A stretch of 19,022 nt of DNA from CANJXF01 sp043775015. Lineage in GTDB: Bacteria > Verrucomicrobiota > Verrucomicrobiia > Limisphaerales > CANJXF01. Shown in pieces: positions 1 through 7,593 of the stretch. The notes below the pieces were generated by a model, which saw only the letters and a list, made by a program, of their open reading frames with translations, was not told the origin of the DNA and did not search any database. Both the position numbers and the translations under genes were made by a program. Numbering within the stretch: position 1 is the stretch's first letter; the number at the start of each line of letters is the position of its first letter. Location: assembly GCA_043775015.1 (NCBI GenBank), contig JAYVSV010000070.1, positions 1-19,022 of the forward strand. Reading direction: 5' to 3'.

Positions 1-2271
1 CAGCAGATCGGCGAGGGCGGCTGCGGCACGGTGTTCATGGCCGAGCAGGAGGAACCGGTCCGCCGTCGCGTCGCGCTGAAGGTCATCAAGCTGGGAATGG
101 ACACGAAGTCGGTCGTCGCGCGCTTCGAAGCCGAGCGGCAGGCGCTGGCGATGATGGATCATCCGAACATTGCCAAAGTGCTGGATGCGGGAACGACGGA
201 ATTAGGCCGTCCGTATTTCGTGATGGAATTGGTGCGTGGAATTCGCATCACGGACTATTGCGATCAAAGTAATCTCTCCACCCAAGACCGGCTCGATCTG
301 TTCATCAAGGTTTGCCAGGCCATCCAGCACGCGCACCAGAAGGGCATCATCCATCGCGACATCAAGCCGTCGAACATCCTCGTCACGCTGCACGACGGGG
401 TGCCGGTGCCGAAGGTCATCGACTTCGGCATCGCCAAGGCGACGGAAGGCCGGCTGACGGACAACACGGTCTATACGCAGTTGCACCAGTTCATCGGCAC
501 GCCCGCTTACATGAGTCCCGAGCAGGCGGAGATGAGCGGGCTGGATATTGATACGCGCAGCGACATCTACAGCTTGGGCGTGTTGCTCTACGAATTGTTG
601 GCGGGCAGCACGCCGTTTGATGCGAACGAGCTGATGGCTTCGGGCATTGACGCGATGCGCAAGACGATCCGCGAGAAGGAGCCGCAACGTCCGAGCACGA
701 AGCTAAGCCAAACCCTCGTAGCAATCGACAAGGTAGGGCGCGTCGCTCCGCGCGCGCCGTCTTCGGGCGAAGGTGGCTCCAGTGGCGGCGCGCACGGAGT
801 GACGCGCCCTACCTTGAAATCTGAAGAAGAAGTCAGAGCCTCCTCACGTCGGCTGCTACGGGTGAAGGAGACGATCCACCAGCTCAAAGGCGACCTCGAC
901 TGGATCGTGATGAAGTGCCTGGAGAAGGATCGTACACGGCGTTATGAGTCAGCCAACGGTCTCGCTGCCGATCTCAAGCGCCACCTGAATAATGAGCCGG
1001 TTTCGGCTTGTCCGCCCAGCCAGTTCTATCGGTTGCAGAAGGCAGTCCGACGCAACAAACTCGCATTCGCCTCCGCCGCAGTGGTCATGGCGGTGCTTGT
1101 GCTGGGCATTATCGGCACGAGCATTGGCATGATTCGGGCCGAACGACAGCGCCGGGTCGCGGACAAGGCCCAGGGGCTGGCGCGTGCCAATTTTGACCAG
1201 GCCCGGGCCGCCGTGCGCGAGATGCTGGTAGTCGCCGATGCTGACCTTAACGACAAACCGGGCATGCAGCCCTTGCAAATCAAGTTGTTTAGAACAGCCA
1301 TTGACCACTATGAGTCATTTCTCCAACAGACTTCCACCGACGCAGCCTTGCGGGCGGAACTCGGCCGGCTGTATATCGCATACGGATTCGTCTCGCAATC
1401 CAGTGAAGGGAACAATTCGCTGAGTTATACAAACTCTGTCCTCCCCGCATATGATTCCGGACTTGTGATTCTGCGACAACTGGTGAAGGAGCAGCCGGAC
1501 AACCGATCATTCCGGAGTGATTTGGGCTGGAGTCTCGTGTTGTCGCGGCTATGGCACGATCCGACTGGCGTGGAAACGAACCAGCCAGAGGCGGTGGCCA
1601 TGTTTGAAGGTCTGATTCGCGAGGACGGCAAAGATCCCTTTGCACGCTGGGGACTCGCCTGGGCTTTGGGAATCAACATAGACCGGCACACTCCGAATAG
1701 TCCCGAGAAGGAAACGAGATCACAAAGGCGGCTGGCGATCATGGAGCAACTGGTGAAAGAGTATCCGCGTTCAGCAGCCTTCCGACGTGACTTGGCAAAC
1801 CAATTGTCATTAATGGCGAGAGACATTGGCGAGGATAATAACCAAAAACTGGGTTGGATATCCCGCGCGAATGAACTGCGGAGAGTCAATCTCGCAGACC
1901 TCAAGAGGCGAGACCCCGCTGTGCTCGAGCCGTTGCCCAAGCTGGATTCGGTGCATCGAAACCTTCGACCGAGCGAGCTTTACGCGACCTTTGATCTTGC
2001 CAACGGGTTGCTGTTTCAGGCGTCGTTGTTGAGACGACTAAAGCGATCGAATGAGGCCCTTTCCTGCCTGGATCAATCAATTGCCATGTGGGCTGACTTA
2101 GTGGAACAAAATCCATCGGTGACCCGATTCACTGGCTTCCTCGATAACACGTTCAAAACTGGGGTGCGGGTGCTTGAAGAGGCTGGAGACTCCGCCGGCG
2201 CAAAAGCCCGCCGTCAGGCCGCCGAAGACTTTTGGAATATGCATCCGCAGGTTCGCCGACCAAACGAATAG
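1..2271 (+). CDS. Membrane-anchored Ser/Thr protein kinase with TPR-like C-terminal region (5' end outside window)
   Basis: Hanks-type kinase that transfers phosphate from ATP to Ser/Thr of unknown partners. The frame is open from base 1, and residues 1-12 already form the glycine loop (GEGGCGTVF). The true start therefore lies outside the window and the GTG at 31 is not the start. Counting from base 1: catalytic Lys27 in VALKVIK, HRDIKPSN at 118-125, DFG at 141-143, activation segment TPAYMSPEQA. The kinase domain ends near residue 330. A hydrophobic segment at about 353-378 follows an RRNK motif, then a helical C-terminal half of about 370 residues that looks TPR-like, probably periplasmic. 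This order is typical of Planctomycetes/Verrucomicrobia kinases. Between PSTKLSQTLVAIDK and the LKGDLDWIVMKCLEKDR block, residues 244-287 are encoded by hairpin and repeat DNA, which is unusual. 756 residues are visible. Confidence 0.93.
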   Translation, partial: QQIGEGGCGTVFMAEQEEPVRRRVALKVIKLGMDTKSVVARFEAERQALAMMDHPNIAKVLDAGTTELGRPYFVMELVRGIRITDYCDQSNLSTQDRLDLFIKVCQAIQHAHQKGIIHRDIKPSNILVTLHDGVPVPKVIDFGIAKATEGRLTDNTVYTQLHQFIGTPAYMSPEQAEMSGLDIDTRSDIYSLGVLLYELLAGSTPFDANELMASGIDAMRKTIREKEPQRPSTKLSQTLVAIDKVGRVAPRAPSSGEGGSSGGAHGVTRPTLKSEEEVRASSRRLLRVKETIHQLKGDLDWIVMKCLEKDRTRRYESANGLAADLKRHLNNEPVSACPPSQFYRLQKAVRRNKLAFASAAVVMAVLVLGIIGTSIGMIRAERQRRVADKAQGLARANFDQARAAVREMLVVADADLNDKPGMQPLQIKLFRTAIDHYESFLQQTSTDAALRAELGRLYIAYGFVSQSSEGNNSLSYTNSVLPAYDSGLVILRQLVKEQPDNRSFRSDLGWSLVLSRLWHDPTGVETNQPEAVAMFEGLIREDGKDPFARWGLAWALGINIDRHTPNSPEKETRSQRRLAIMEQLVKEYPRSAAFRRDLANQLSLMARDIGEDNNQKLGWISRANELRRVNLADLKRRDPAVLEPLPKLDSVHRNLRPSELYATFDLANGLLFQASLLRRLKRSNEALSCLDQSIAMWADLVEQNPSVTRFTGFLDNTFKTGVRVLEEAGDSAGAKARRQAAEDFWNMHPQVRRPNE
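731..814. repeat. 84-nt GC-rich palindromic repeat inside the kinase gene
   Basis: Arms 731-758 and 787-814 are inverted copies matching at 26 of 28 positions, and both mismatches would be G-U pairs on one strand. The loop is 28 nt (759-786). The element is read in frame through the kinase as about 28 residues rich in Gly, Arg, Ser and Pro. Its GC content is far above that of the flanking gene. It resembles the REP/MITE-like dispersed palindromes I recall from Pedosphaera-type genomes; that identification is an inference. Confidence 0.85.
832..859 (-). repeat. Copy 1 of a shared 23-nt repeat (inside kinase gene)
   Basis: On the plus strand, 836-854 reads GAGCCTCCTCACGTCGGCT. The same 19 bases recur exactly at 5970-5988 in fadL; over 24 nt (836-859 against 5970-5993) there is one difference. 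Read on the minus strand, the 23-nt core at 832-854 also matches 18500-18522 with two mismatches. It lies 17 nt beyond the large hairpin. It encodes roughly VRASSRRLLR in the kinase. Homologous kinases may carry this peptide natively, so part of the match could be ancestral kinase sequence. Confidence 0.7.
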
Positions 2272-2326
2272 CTCCGGCTGCTCGCTCGAAGGTCATTGGC
2301 GAAACTGAAAACAAGCCATTCAAACC

Positions 2327-2434
2327 ATGAATACGAATCGCGAAGAAGTTTTGTTTGCCTTGACGCTGGAGAAGCCGGCGGAGAAACGCCCGCCGTTTTT
2401 GGATGTCATGTGCGAAGGCGATGCCGCGTTGCGC
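2327..2434 (+). pseudogene. N-terminal remnant of a second Ser/Thr kinase of the same family
   Basis: An ATG at 2327 opens a 36-codon stretch beginning MNTNREEVLFALTLEKPAEK and ending FLDVMCEGDAALR. I recognise this as the conserved N-terminus (before the kinase domain) of the verrucomicrobial kinase family to which the upstream gene belongs. After the codon ending at 2434 the similarity stops abruptly. The frame runs through hairpin-containing sequence and ends at 2524 with no kinase motifs. It lies 55 nt after the stop of the intact kinase, on the same strand. It is most simply a leftover of a tandem kinase gene that lost its body by deletion or insertion. The family assignment rests on recall of the motif. 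Confidence 0.6.
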
Positions 2435-2577
2435 GCGTCAGGTTTTGGAAAAAGGTCCGGGCGGCAAGATGCCGCTCTCTACGGCAGACCAGAGGCCCGC
2501 CGCTACTTTTCAGACAGGCTTTAAACTGGGAAATGGTTTTCGACAGAAGAAACCTGCGCGCATTAAATCGCGGAATC
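2435..2577. repeat. Hairpin-containing scar after the kinase remnant
   Basis: This stretch starts exactly where kinase similarity ends. It holds a perfect small palindrome at 2461-2475 (GCGGCA, AGA loop, TGCCGC). The surrounding composition resembles a dispersed intergenic repeat rather than a gene. The related hairpin at 18965-18980 (GCGGCG, TTGA, CGCCGC) has a similar design. No gene is supported here. Confidence 0.4.
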
Positions 2578-2951
2578 ATGAAGCTCTTATTGATTATATT
2601 TTTGGCCGTTTTTTTTGTTCTCAGCAGGCGATTCAGTCCCGTCCACAAGATATTCCCCTCATAACCTGGTATTCCAGCCAAGTTGCAGGAAAGGGATTAT
2701 TGGAAGCAAAGCTGAGAGACTTGGAATGGTCTTGGGTCCTGACGGATGGCGCGATTGAACGTAAATCCTACGTTCAAGATATTTTGGAAGGCAGACTCGG
2801 CCAACCAGAGGGAAGGGGCGCAATTGCAAAGGTAGTATCATTAGGAATCTCCACAGACGGGCAACCCTATGCCATCGTGGATTTTGGCCGGGGTTATACC
2901 GTTGGAATTTTTCTGCGAGAGCTTTCTTTAATTGAGATCATTCACGATTAA
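2578..2951 (+). pseudogene. Small exported protein, reading frame broken in a T8 run
   Basis: Two frames make sense only when joined. From the ATG at 2578 the first frame gives a signal peptide, MKLLLIIFLAVFF, then hits a stop soon after. The overlapping frame, in phase with the stop at 2949-2951, carries a well-composed soluble sequence: PQDIPLITWYSS near its start, DLEWSWVLTDG in the middle, YAIVDFGRGYTVGIFL towards the end, finishing IIHD. They would join within the run of eight T at 2609-2616 if there were one more T, or if the ribosome slipped back one base. The joined product would be about 124 residues, exported. I do not recognise the family. The break may be a homopolymer sequencing error, a real mutation, or programmed slippage. 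Upstream in-frame codons of the second frame are repeat and scar sequence, so its nominal start at 2403 is unlikely. Confidence 0.5.
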
Positions 2952-3048
2952 GCCGCATTGAGGGCGCTCAACGGTTTAACCCGCATGGTTTTTTCGGATG
3001 ATTGAAATTTAGCAGCGGTGACGCAATTTTCTTCTGGAGAAAAATTTG

Positions 3049-5070
3049 TTATTTCCGCCTTTTTCCTTTTTTGTAACTGACAGGTCGCGCTGAAATTTCT
3101 GCGACTTCTCCCGATCCACGTTTCAATTCACGAATCTGGTCGCGCAATAAGGCCGCCTTTTCAAACTCCAAATTGTTCGAAGCCTCAATCATTTCCGTCT
3201 CCAGTTCGCGAATCGTTTCGCTCACGTCGATGTTTCCACCCGTTTCGTTGAGCACCATTGCGGCTTTGCGCTTCGCACTGTGATAAACCGCGAGACTATC
3301 TTCGACGGCGCGACTGACGCTGCGTGGCGTGATGTTGTGCTCCTTGTTGTAAGCGATTTGTTTCGTGCGGCGATATTCGGAAACGGCGAGAAATTTCTGG
3401 ATGCTCTGTGTCATCACATCCGCATACAGAATCACTTCGCCATTGAGATGTCGCGCGGCGCGTCCCGCCGTTTGAATCAAACTCGTGGCGCTGCGCAAGT
3501 AACCTTCCTTGTCCGCGTCGAGAATGGCCACGAGCGAAACTTCCGGCAAATCCAAGCCTTCGCGCAGCAAATTAATTCCAACCAGCACGTCGAACTCGCC
3601 CTTGCGCAACGAGCGCAAAATTTCGACGCGCTCAATCGCATCAATTTCGCTGTGGAGATAACGGACGTTGATTCCGACATCGCGAAGGTAATCCGTTAAT
3701 TCCTCAGCAGTGCGCTTGGTGAGCGTCGTGACGAGGATTCGTTCTTTCGATTCAACCCGTTTGCGCGCTTCGTTGATTAAATCGTCGATCTGACCTTTGA
3801 GCGGTTTCACCGTGATTTTTGGATCAATCAAACCGGTTGGTCGAACGATTTGCTCGACGACGCAGCCCTTTGACCATTCGATTTCGGTCGGCGCAGGCGT
3901 GGCGCTGACGTAAATTGTCTGATTTTGGTGCGATTGAAATTCGAGAAAGCTTAGCGGACGATTGTCGAGCGCGCTGGGCAAACGGAATCCGTGCTCGACC
4001 AATACTTCCTTGCGCGCCCGGTCGCCCGCCGACATTCCGCCAATTTGCGGGATCGTTGCGTGCGATTCGTCGATCACGAGCAGAAAATCTTCCGGGAGAA
4101 AATCGATCAGCGTGTTTGGAATCGAGCCAGGCGGACGACCGCTGAGATGGCGCGAATAATTCTCAATGCCGGAACAGAAACCCATTTCCTCCATCATTTC
4201 CAAATCGTATTCCGTCCGCATTTTGATGCGTTGCGCTTCGAGAAGTTTGCCGACTTTTTCAAACTGCGCGATGCGGTCGCCGAGTTCTTCGCGAATGGTG
4301 AGGATGGCGCGTTTGGTTTTGTTTTCCGTCGTGACGAATTGTTTCGCTGGATAAACGACGGCGGATTGAAGCGTTTCAATCTTGTCGCCGGTCAACGGCT
4401 CGAAGCGTGTGATGCGTTCGATTTCTTCGCCGAAAAATTCGATGCGCAAACCCTCTTCCAAATGTGATGGGCGAATTTCCACCGTGTCACCGCGCACGCG
4501 AAATTCGCCGCGCTCAAACGCAATATCATTCCGCGAATAGAGCAAACTGATGAAGCGACTGAGCAATTGTTCACGCGACATTTGCATTCCGACGTGAATG
4601 CCGATGATGAGCGCCTCGTAATCTTCGCGACTGCCGATGCCGTAAATGCACGACACGCTGGCGATGACGACGACATCCCGCCGCGAAAAAAGTGAACTCA
4701 TCGTCGAGAGCCGCATCCGCTCGATTTCCTCGTTCACGCTGGAATCTTTTTCAATGAACGTATCCGTGCGCGGAATGTAGGCTTCGGGCTGATAATAATC
4801 GAAATAGCTGACGAAATATTCGACGGCATTTTTTGGAAAAAACCCTTTGAACTCAGCGTAAAGTTGTGCTGCGAGAGTTTTGTTGTGTGAGATGACAAGC
4901 GTTGGCCGCTGGATATTTTTAATGACGTTCGCAATGGAAAATGTTTTTCCCGAGCCGGTCACGCCGAGGAGCGTTTGATGTTTTGCGCCGGACAAAAACC
5001 CTTCGGTCAGCTTTGCGATCGCTTGCGGCTGATCTCCGGCGGGTTGATAAGACGAAACGAGTTCAAACAT
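3049..5070 (-). CDS. uvrB: Excinuclease ABC subunit B
   Basis: UvrB is the damage-verifying, ATP-dependent subunit of nucleotide excision repair. It is loaded by UvrA2 and recruits UvrC for incision. The protein has 673 residues, the normal length. Visible motifs: Walker A GVTGSGKT at 36-43; the damage-clamping beta-hairpin region with YFDYYQPEAYIPRTDTF at about 89-105; the DESH box at 334-337; helicase motifs QTAGRAARH near 550; and a C-terminal UVR domain (LETEMIEASNNLEFEKAALL) that contacts UvrC. A basic tail, KKGKRRK, ends the protein. The ATG at 5068-5070 is the family start (MFELVSSYQPAGDQP). The gene lies 99 nt downstream of fadL on the same strand but has its own promoter-like sequence. 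Confidence 0.98.
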   Translation of the reverse strand: MFELVSSYQPAGDQPQAIAKLTEGFLSGAKHQTLLGVTGSGKTFSIANVIKNIQRPTLVISHNKTLAAQLYAEFKGFFPKNAVEYFVSYFDYYQPEAYIPRTDTFIEKDSSVNEEIERMRLSTMSSLFSRRDVVVIASVSCIYGIGSREDYEALIIGIHVGMQMSREQLLSRFISLLYSRNDIAFERGEFRVRGDTVEIRPSHLEEGLRIEFFGEEIERITRFEPLTGDKIETLQSAVVYPAKQFVTTENKTKRAILTIREELGDRIAQFEKVGKLLEAQRIKMRTEYDLEMMEEMGFCSGIENYSRHLSGRPPGSIPNTLIDFLPEDFLLVIDESHATIPQIGGMSAGDRARKEVLVEHGFRLPSALDNRPLSFLEFQSHQNQTIYVSATPAPTEIEWSKGCVVEQIVRPTGLIDPKITVKPLKGQIDDLINEARKRVESKERILVTTLTKRTAEELTDYLRDVGINVRYLHSEIDAIERVEILRSLRKGEFDVLVGINLLREGLDLPEVSLVAILDADKEGYLRSATSLIQTAGRAARHLNGEVILYADVMTQSIQKFLAVSEYRRTKQIAYNKEHNITPRSVSRAVEDSLAVYHSAKRKAAMVLNETGGNIDVSETIRELETEMIEASNNLEFEKAALLRDQIRELKRGSGEVAEISARPVSYKKGKRRK

Positions 5071-5078
5071 TCGCGGCG

Positions 5079-5107
5079 AACTTACGAGCGATACGAAACG
5101 GAGTCAA
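5079..5107 (-). promoter_or_regulatory. Possible uvrB promoter, leaderless geometry
   Basis: On the minus strand, TTGACT (5102-5107) is followed after 17 nt by TAAGTT (5079-5084), which ends 8 nt before the uvrB ATG. The -35 is good and the -10 weak. If used, transcription would begin at or next to the start codon, giving a leaderless mRNA. No ribosome binding site is seen in front of uvrB. Confidence 0.35.
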
Positions 5108-5162
5108 CGAGAGTGGTGTAATGGAGTGAATGGAAAGAGCGAAGTATTTGTAGGCAGAACGG

Positions 5163-5195
5163 GCGTGAGTTAAAACTTCCTGCCCACACTCACGC
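5163..5195 (-). other. Hairpin spanning the fadL stop codon
   Basis: An 8-bp perfect stem (GCGTGAGT 5163-5170, ACTCACGC 5188-5195) encloses the last codons and stop of fadL. No T-tract follows on the minus strand, so it is not a standard intrinsic terminator. It may protect the 3' end of the operon mRNA or weaken read-through into uvrB. Confidence 0.35.
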
Positions 5196-6465
5196 TTAAC
5201 GCATTGGCGATTGTTTCATAACGCCCGTCTGCTGATTGCCCCGCCGCGTTGACCGCGCTCCCGCTCACCGTGCGCGGCGTGCCCCACGTCAATTGATACG
5301 CCACATCCCACGTCCACTTTGCCGTCTCGCGTCCGATGCCGACGCTCCACGCATGACGATCCGTGTCCGGCACAAGCGGCGTGTAGTGAGCGTCCGGCGC
5401 GGAATTCATGCTGTAAATGTAACCCGCGCTCGCGCGCCAGCCATCGCCAAACTTCCGCGTCACGCCCCATGCGAAAAACCAACTGGATTGCCATTGCAAA
5501 ACCAGCGGCGGCACGGGTTTAGTTTGACGAATCGGCACGGTGTCGAACGATGACCAGTCCGTCCAGTCCGCGTCGAACTCAAAATTCCAATCCGGTGTTG
5601 GCCGGAACGACCAGCCGAGCGTCACGCGCTGCGGAAATTCAAACTTCGCGTGTGCGTCCTGCCGCAACGAAAACGCGGGCGTGACGGATTGCGTGTCCGT
5701 GTGACCGTCGAAATCCATCGTCGTTGCGCTACGATAAACGAGGCCGAAGGAATGTTGCTCCAACGGTTGCCAGAGAATTCCCGCGCTGAAACCGGGAGCG
5801 AAAGCATCGCCTTTGAATTTGAACGAATCGTTGTCGGGGACTGGCGACAGTCCTTGCTTTAATTCCGTTTGCCCGAAGTTGAACGTCGGCCCGGCGGCGA
5901 TGGAGAGCGAAGGTCCGTTGTAGGAGTCGAGGTGACGAGACTCATTATTTTCTGTGGAGTTATTAATTTGAGCCTCCTCACGTCGGCTCCTACCACCGAA
6001 GATTTGCCACGCGATCACCGGCTGCAACGTGAGATAGGTGACGCTACCTTCAATTGCTACGCTGCGGAAACCTGAATCTTCCGGCCACTTCATGCTCAAA
6101 CCAAATGGCGCATAAACTCCCAGGCCGAACGACACCGGCTTGGCTGGTGGCGAATAGGTGTAATAAAGATTTGGCAGCGCCTCATAAGCGCGCTTGGAAT
6201 CCGTTTCTGTTCCGTTGGGCGAACGCAGATGAGTCTGGTAAGTGAGCGAGTAAAGCCCGACGCGCACTTGATGATTGGAAAGCTGCGTGATGCCAGCCGG
6301 ATTGTAGTAAATGGCGGAAGGATTATCTGCGGTGGCGGTAAAGGCGTCGCCACGCGCTGTCGCTGATGCATCTTGATCTGGCAGTAGAAGCCCCATTCCA
6401 AATGACACTGATGGCGAAAGGGCTGCGAGCGTGACACAGATTTGTAAAGTGATTTTGATTCGCAT
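5170..6465 (-). CDS. FadL/OmpP1/TodX-family outer-membrane transporter
   Basis: Predicted 14-strand beta-barrel that lets hydrophobic molecules such as long-chain fatty acids cross the outer membrane. The 431-residue length is typical. A signal peptide (residues 1 to about 22, ending SVSFG) precedes the hatch region with the family signature AIYYNPAGIT near residues 51-60. Amphipathic strands rich in Trp, Phe and Tyr follow, and the chain ends in Phe (VSVGRKF), the usual barrel assembly signal. Residues 158-182 (SRREEAQINNSTENNESRHL and neighbours) interrupt an otherwise continuous barrel segment, AWQIF...PSLSIAAGPTF. They are encoded by a palindromic repeat, probably an insertion tolerated in a loop. 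The start lies only 6 nt after the condensing-enzyme stop, so it belongs to that operon. The substrate is likely an acyl chain handled by its operon partners; this is an inference. Confidence 0.9.
   Translation of the reverse strand: MRIKITLQICVTLAALSPSVSFGMGLLLPDQDASATARGDAFTATADNPSAIYYNPAGITQLSNHQVRVGLYSLTYQTHLRSPNGTETDSKRAYEALPNLYYTYSPPAKPVSFGLGVYAPFGLSMKWPEDSGFRSVAIEGSVTYLTLQPVIAWQIFGGRSRREEAQINNSTENNESRHLDSYNGPSLSIAAGPTFNFGQTELKQGLSPVPDNDSFKFKGDAFAPGFSAGILWQPLEQHSFGLVYRSATTMDFDGHTDTQSVTPAFSLRQDAHAKFEFPQRVTLGWSFRPTPDWNFEFDADWTDWSSFDTVPIRQTKPVPPLVLQWQSSWFFAWGVTRKFGDGWRASAGYIYSMNSAPDAHYTPLVPDTDRHAWSVGIGRETAKWTWDVAYQLTWGTPRTVSGSAVNAAGQSADGRYETIANALSVSVGRKF
5920..5993. repeat. 74-nt palindromic repeat inside fadL (copy 2)
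   Basis: Arms 5920-5944 (starting GTAGGAGTCGAGG) and 5969-5993 (ending GTCGGCTCCTAC) match as inverted copies at 21 of 25 positions, around an AT-rich 24-nt loop. The right arm carries the 19-nt sequence found exactly in the kinase gene at 836-854. The element is read in frame and adds about 25 residues to the FadL barrel. The better-conserved arm matching other copies suggests a dispersed element rather than a native fadL feature. Confidence 0.8.
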
Positions 6466-6471
6466 GGCGAT

Positions 6472-7593
6472 TCAAAGGGTCGAGTTACGTTGGAGTTCGT
6501 CTGGTTGCTTTATGTCCACCGGCAAAATGAATCCTCCTCGTTCTGGTCCAGCCCCGACAACCAGAACACATATTTCATCACCATATTTTACCGCACCGGA
6601 CGACACGTCATCGTGCAGGAGTTTCATTGTGCAAGGCGTGACCAGATTGCCGACCGTCCGGGCATGCGTCGGAACTTTGTGGCGCGGAAGATTTGCAAGC
6701 TCGACAAAATCTTCCACAAGAGCCGGGCTTGCTTGATGCGTATAAATGCGAGCTACATTTTCGGTGTAATTTGGACGGTGTTTTCCGACGGTAGCATGAT
6801 TGATGAGCATTCCCTGCCGGTAATATTTTTTGATGGCCTCCCCGCTCATTCCGTAAGCGCTCAATTCGAGACTGTCTTTTGTCCCGGGGGGATGATTGAT
6901 TCCGCCCCCGAGAAAATGAACGATTGGATCGGTGAAGGCTGGCTCGTCTCCAAACGATTGCGAGTCGCGCGAGTAAAACACAAAGCCCTTTGAGTCATGG
7001 CCATTGCGACTAAGCACGACTGCGGCCACTGCATCAGAAAAAATCGCCGATGACAGCCAGAGAATCCCCGCAAACGGATGAGCACTATTTGATTTGTATT
7101 GTGGCGGAAGCTCGCCGCCGGTGTGGATTCCCAAAACGCTTGGCGCGTTGTAAGAGATGATAAGAATATTCTTAGCAAGCAACTTTGCGGCTATCTGAAC
7201 CGCCCGCGCCATTCCCGCGCATCCCGCGCCAATCTGAATTGGGGCTACGTCGTCTCTGATTCCAATTTTTCTTAAAAGCGTAAATGAATCTTGGTCCAAG
7301 AGAATTTCATAAGGGGTGCAAGTGATAACGATCACGGCATCAATTTCAGAGGCATCAAGCTCCGCAGAGACGAGAGATTGAACAGCAACCTCGGCTACGC
7401 AATTTATGTCCTTGAAAACATGTGGCTGCCAAGCCTTGGAGGTGATGCCTGTAATCTTTTCCGTCAATGCTCCGGTGACATAACCATTGCCGTCGCGCTT
7501 TGGCATCTTCATTGCGCGTGCCCATTCGTCCATCGTTACGGTCTCGCCGATGCGGGATGCCAACCCAATAATACTCAAATCGCATGGCGTCAT
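6472..7593 (-). CDS. KAS III-like (FabH/OleA-type) condensing enzyme
   Basis: Thiolase-fold enzyme expected to form a carbon-carbon bond by Claisen condensation between an acyl thioester and a second thioester. At 373 residues it is somewhat longer than FabH. The catalytic triad is visible: Cys125 in QIGAGCAGMARA, His286 in YTHQASPALVEDF (FabH HQAN region), Asn316 in RTVGNLVTP. The GITGI-like motif near 48-51 and the C-terminal CVLVVGAGPERGGF also fit. The FabH motif GNTSAAS is replaced by GNLVTPCT, so it is probably not the housekeeping initiator. Its start overlaps the desaturase stop by 4 nt (ATGA), and fadL begins 6 nt after its stop, so translation is coupled. Possible roles are specialised lipid, long-chain ketone/olefin precursor or secondary-metabolite synthesis. 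The acyl substrate cannot be told from sequence. Confidence 0.8.
   Translation of the reverse strand: MTPCDLSIIGLASRIGETVTMDEWARAMKMPKRDGNGYVTGALTEKITGITSKAWQPHVFKDINCVAEVAVQSLVSAELDASEIDAVIVITCTPYEILLDQDSFTLLRKIGIRDDVAPIQIGAGCAGMARAVQIAAKLLAKNILIISYNAPSVLGIHTGGELPPQYKSNSAHPFAGILWLSSAIFSDAVAAVVLSRNGHDSKGFVFYSRDSQSFGDEPAFTDPIVHFLGGGINHPPGTKDSLELSAYGMSGEAIKKYYRQGMLINHATVGKHRPNYTENVARIYTHQASPALVEDFVELANLPRHKVPTHARTVGNLVTPCTMKLLHDDVSSGAVKYGDEICVLVVGAGPERGGFILPVDIKQPDELQRNSTL

Noticed and set aside
1425..1940. 171-codon minus-strand frame inside the kinase gene
   Set aside because: Antisense of a well-supported coding region, Ser/Arg-rich and without motifs.
3991..4467. 158-codon plus-strand frame inside uvrB
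   Set aside because: Shadow of conserved UvrB codons; the Phe/Arg/His-rich translation has no domain.
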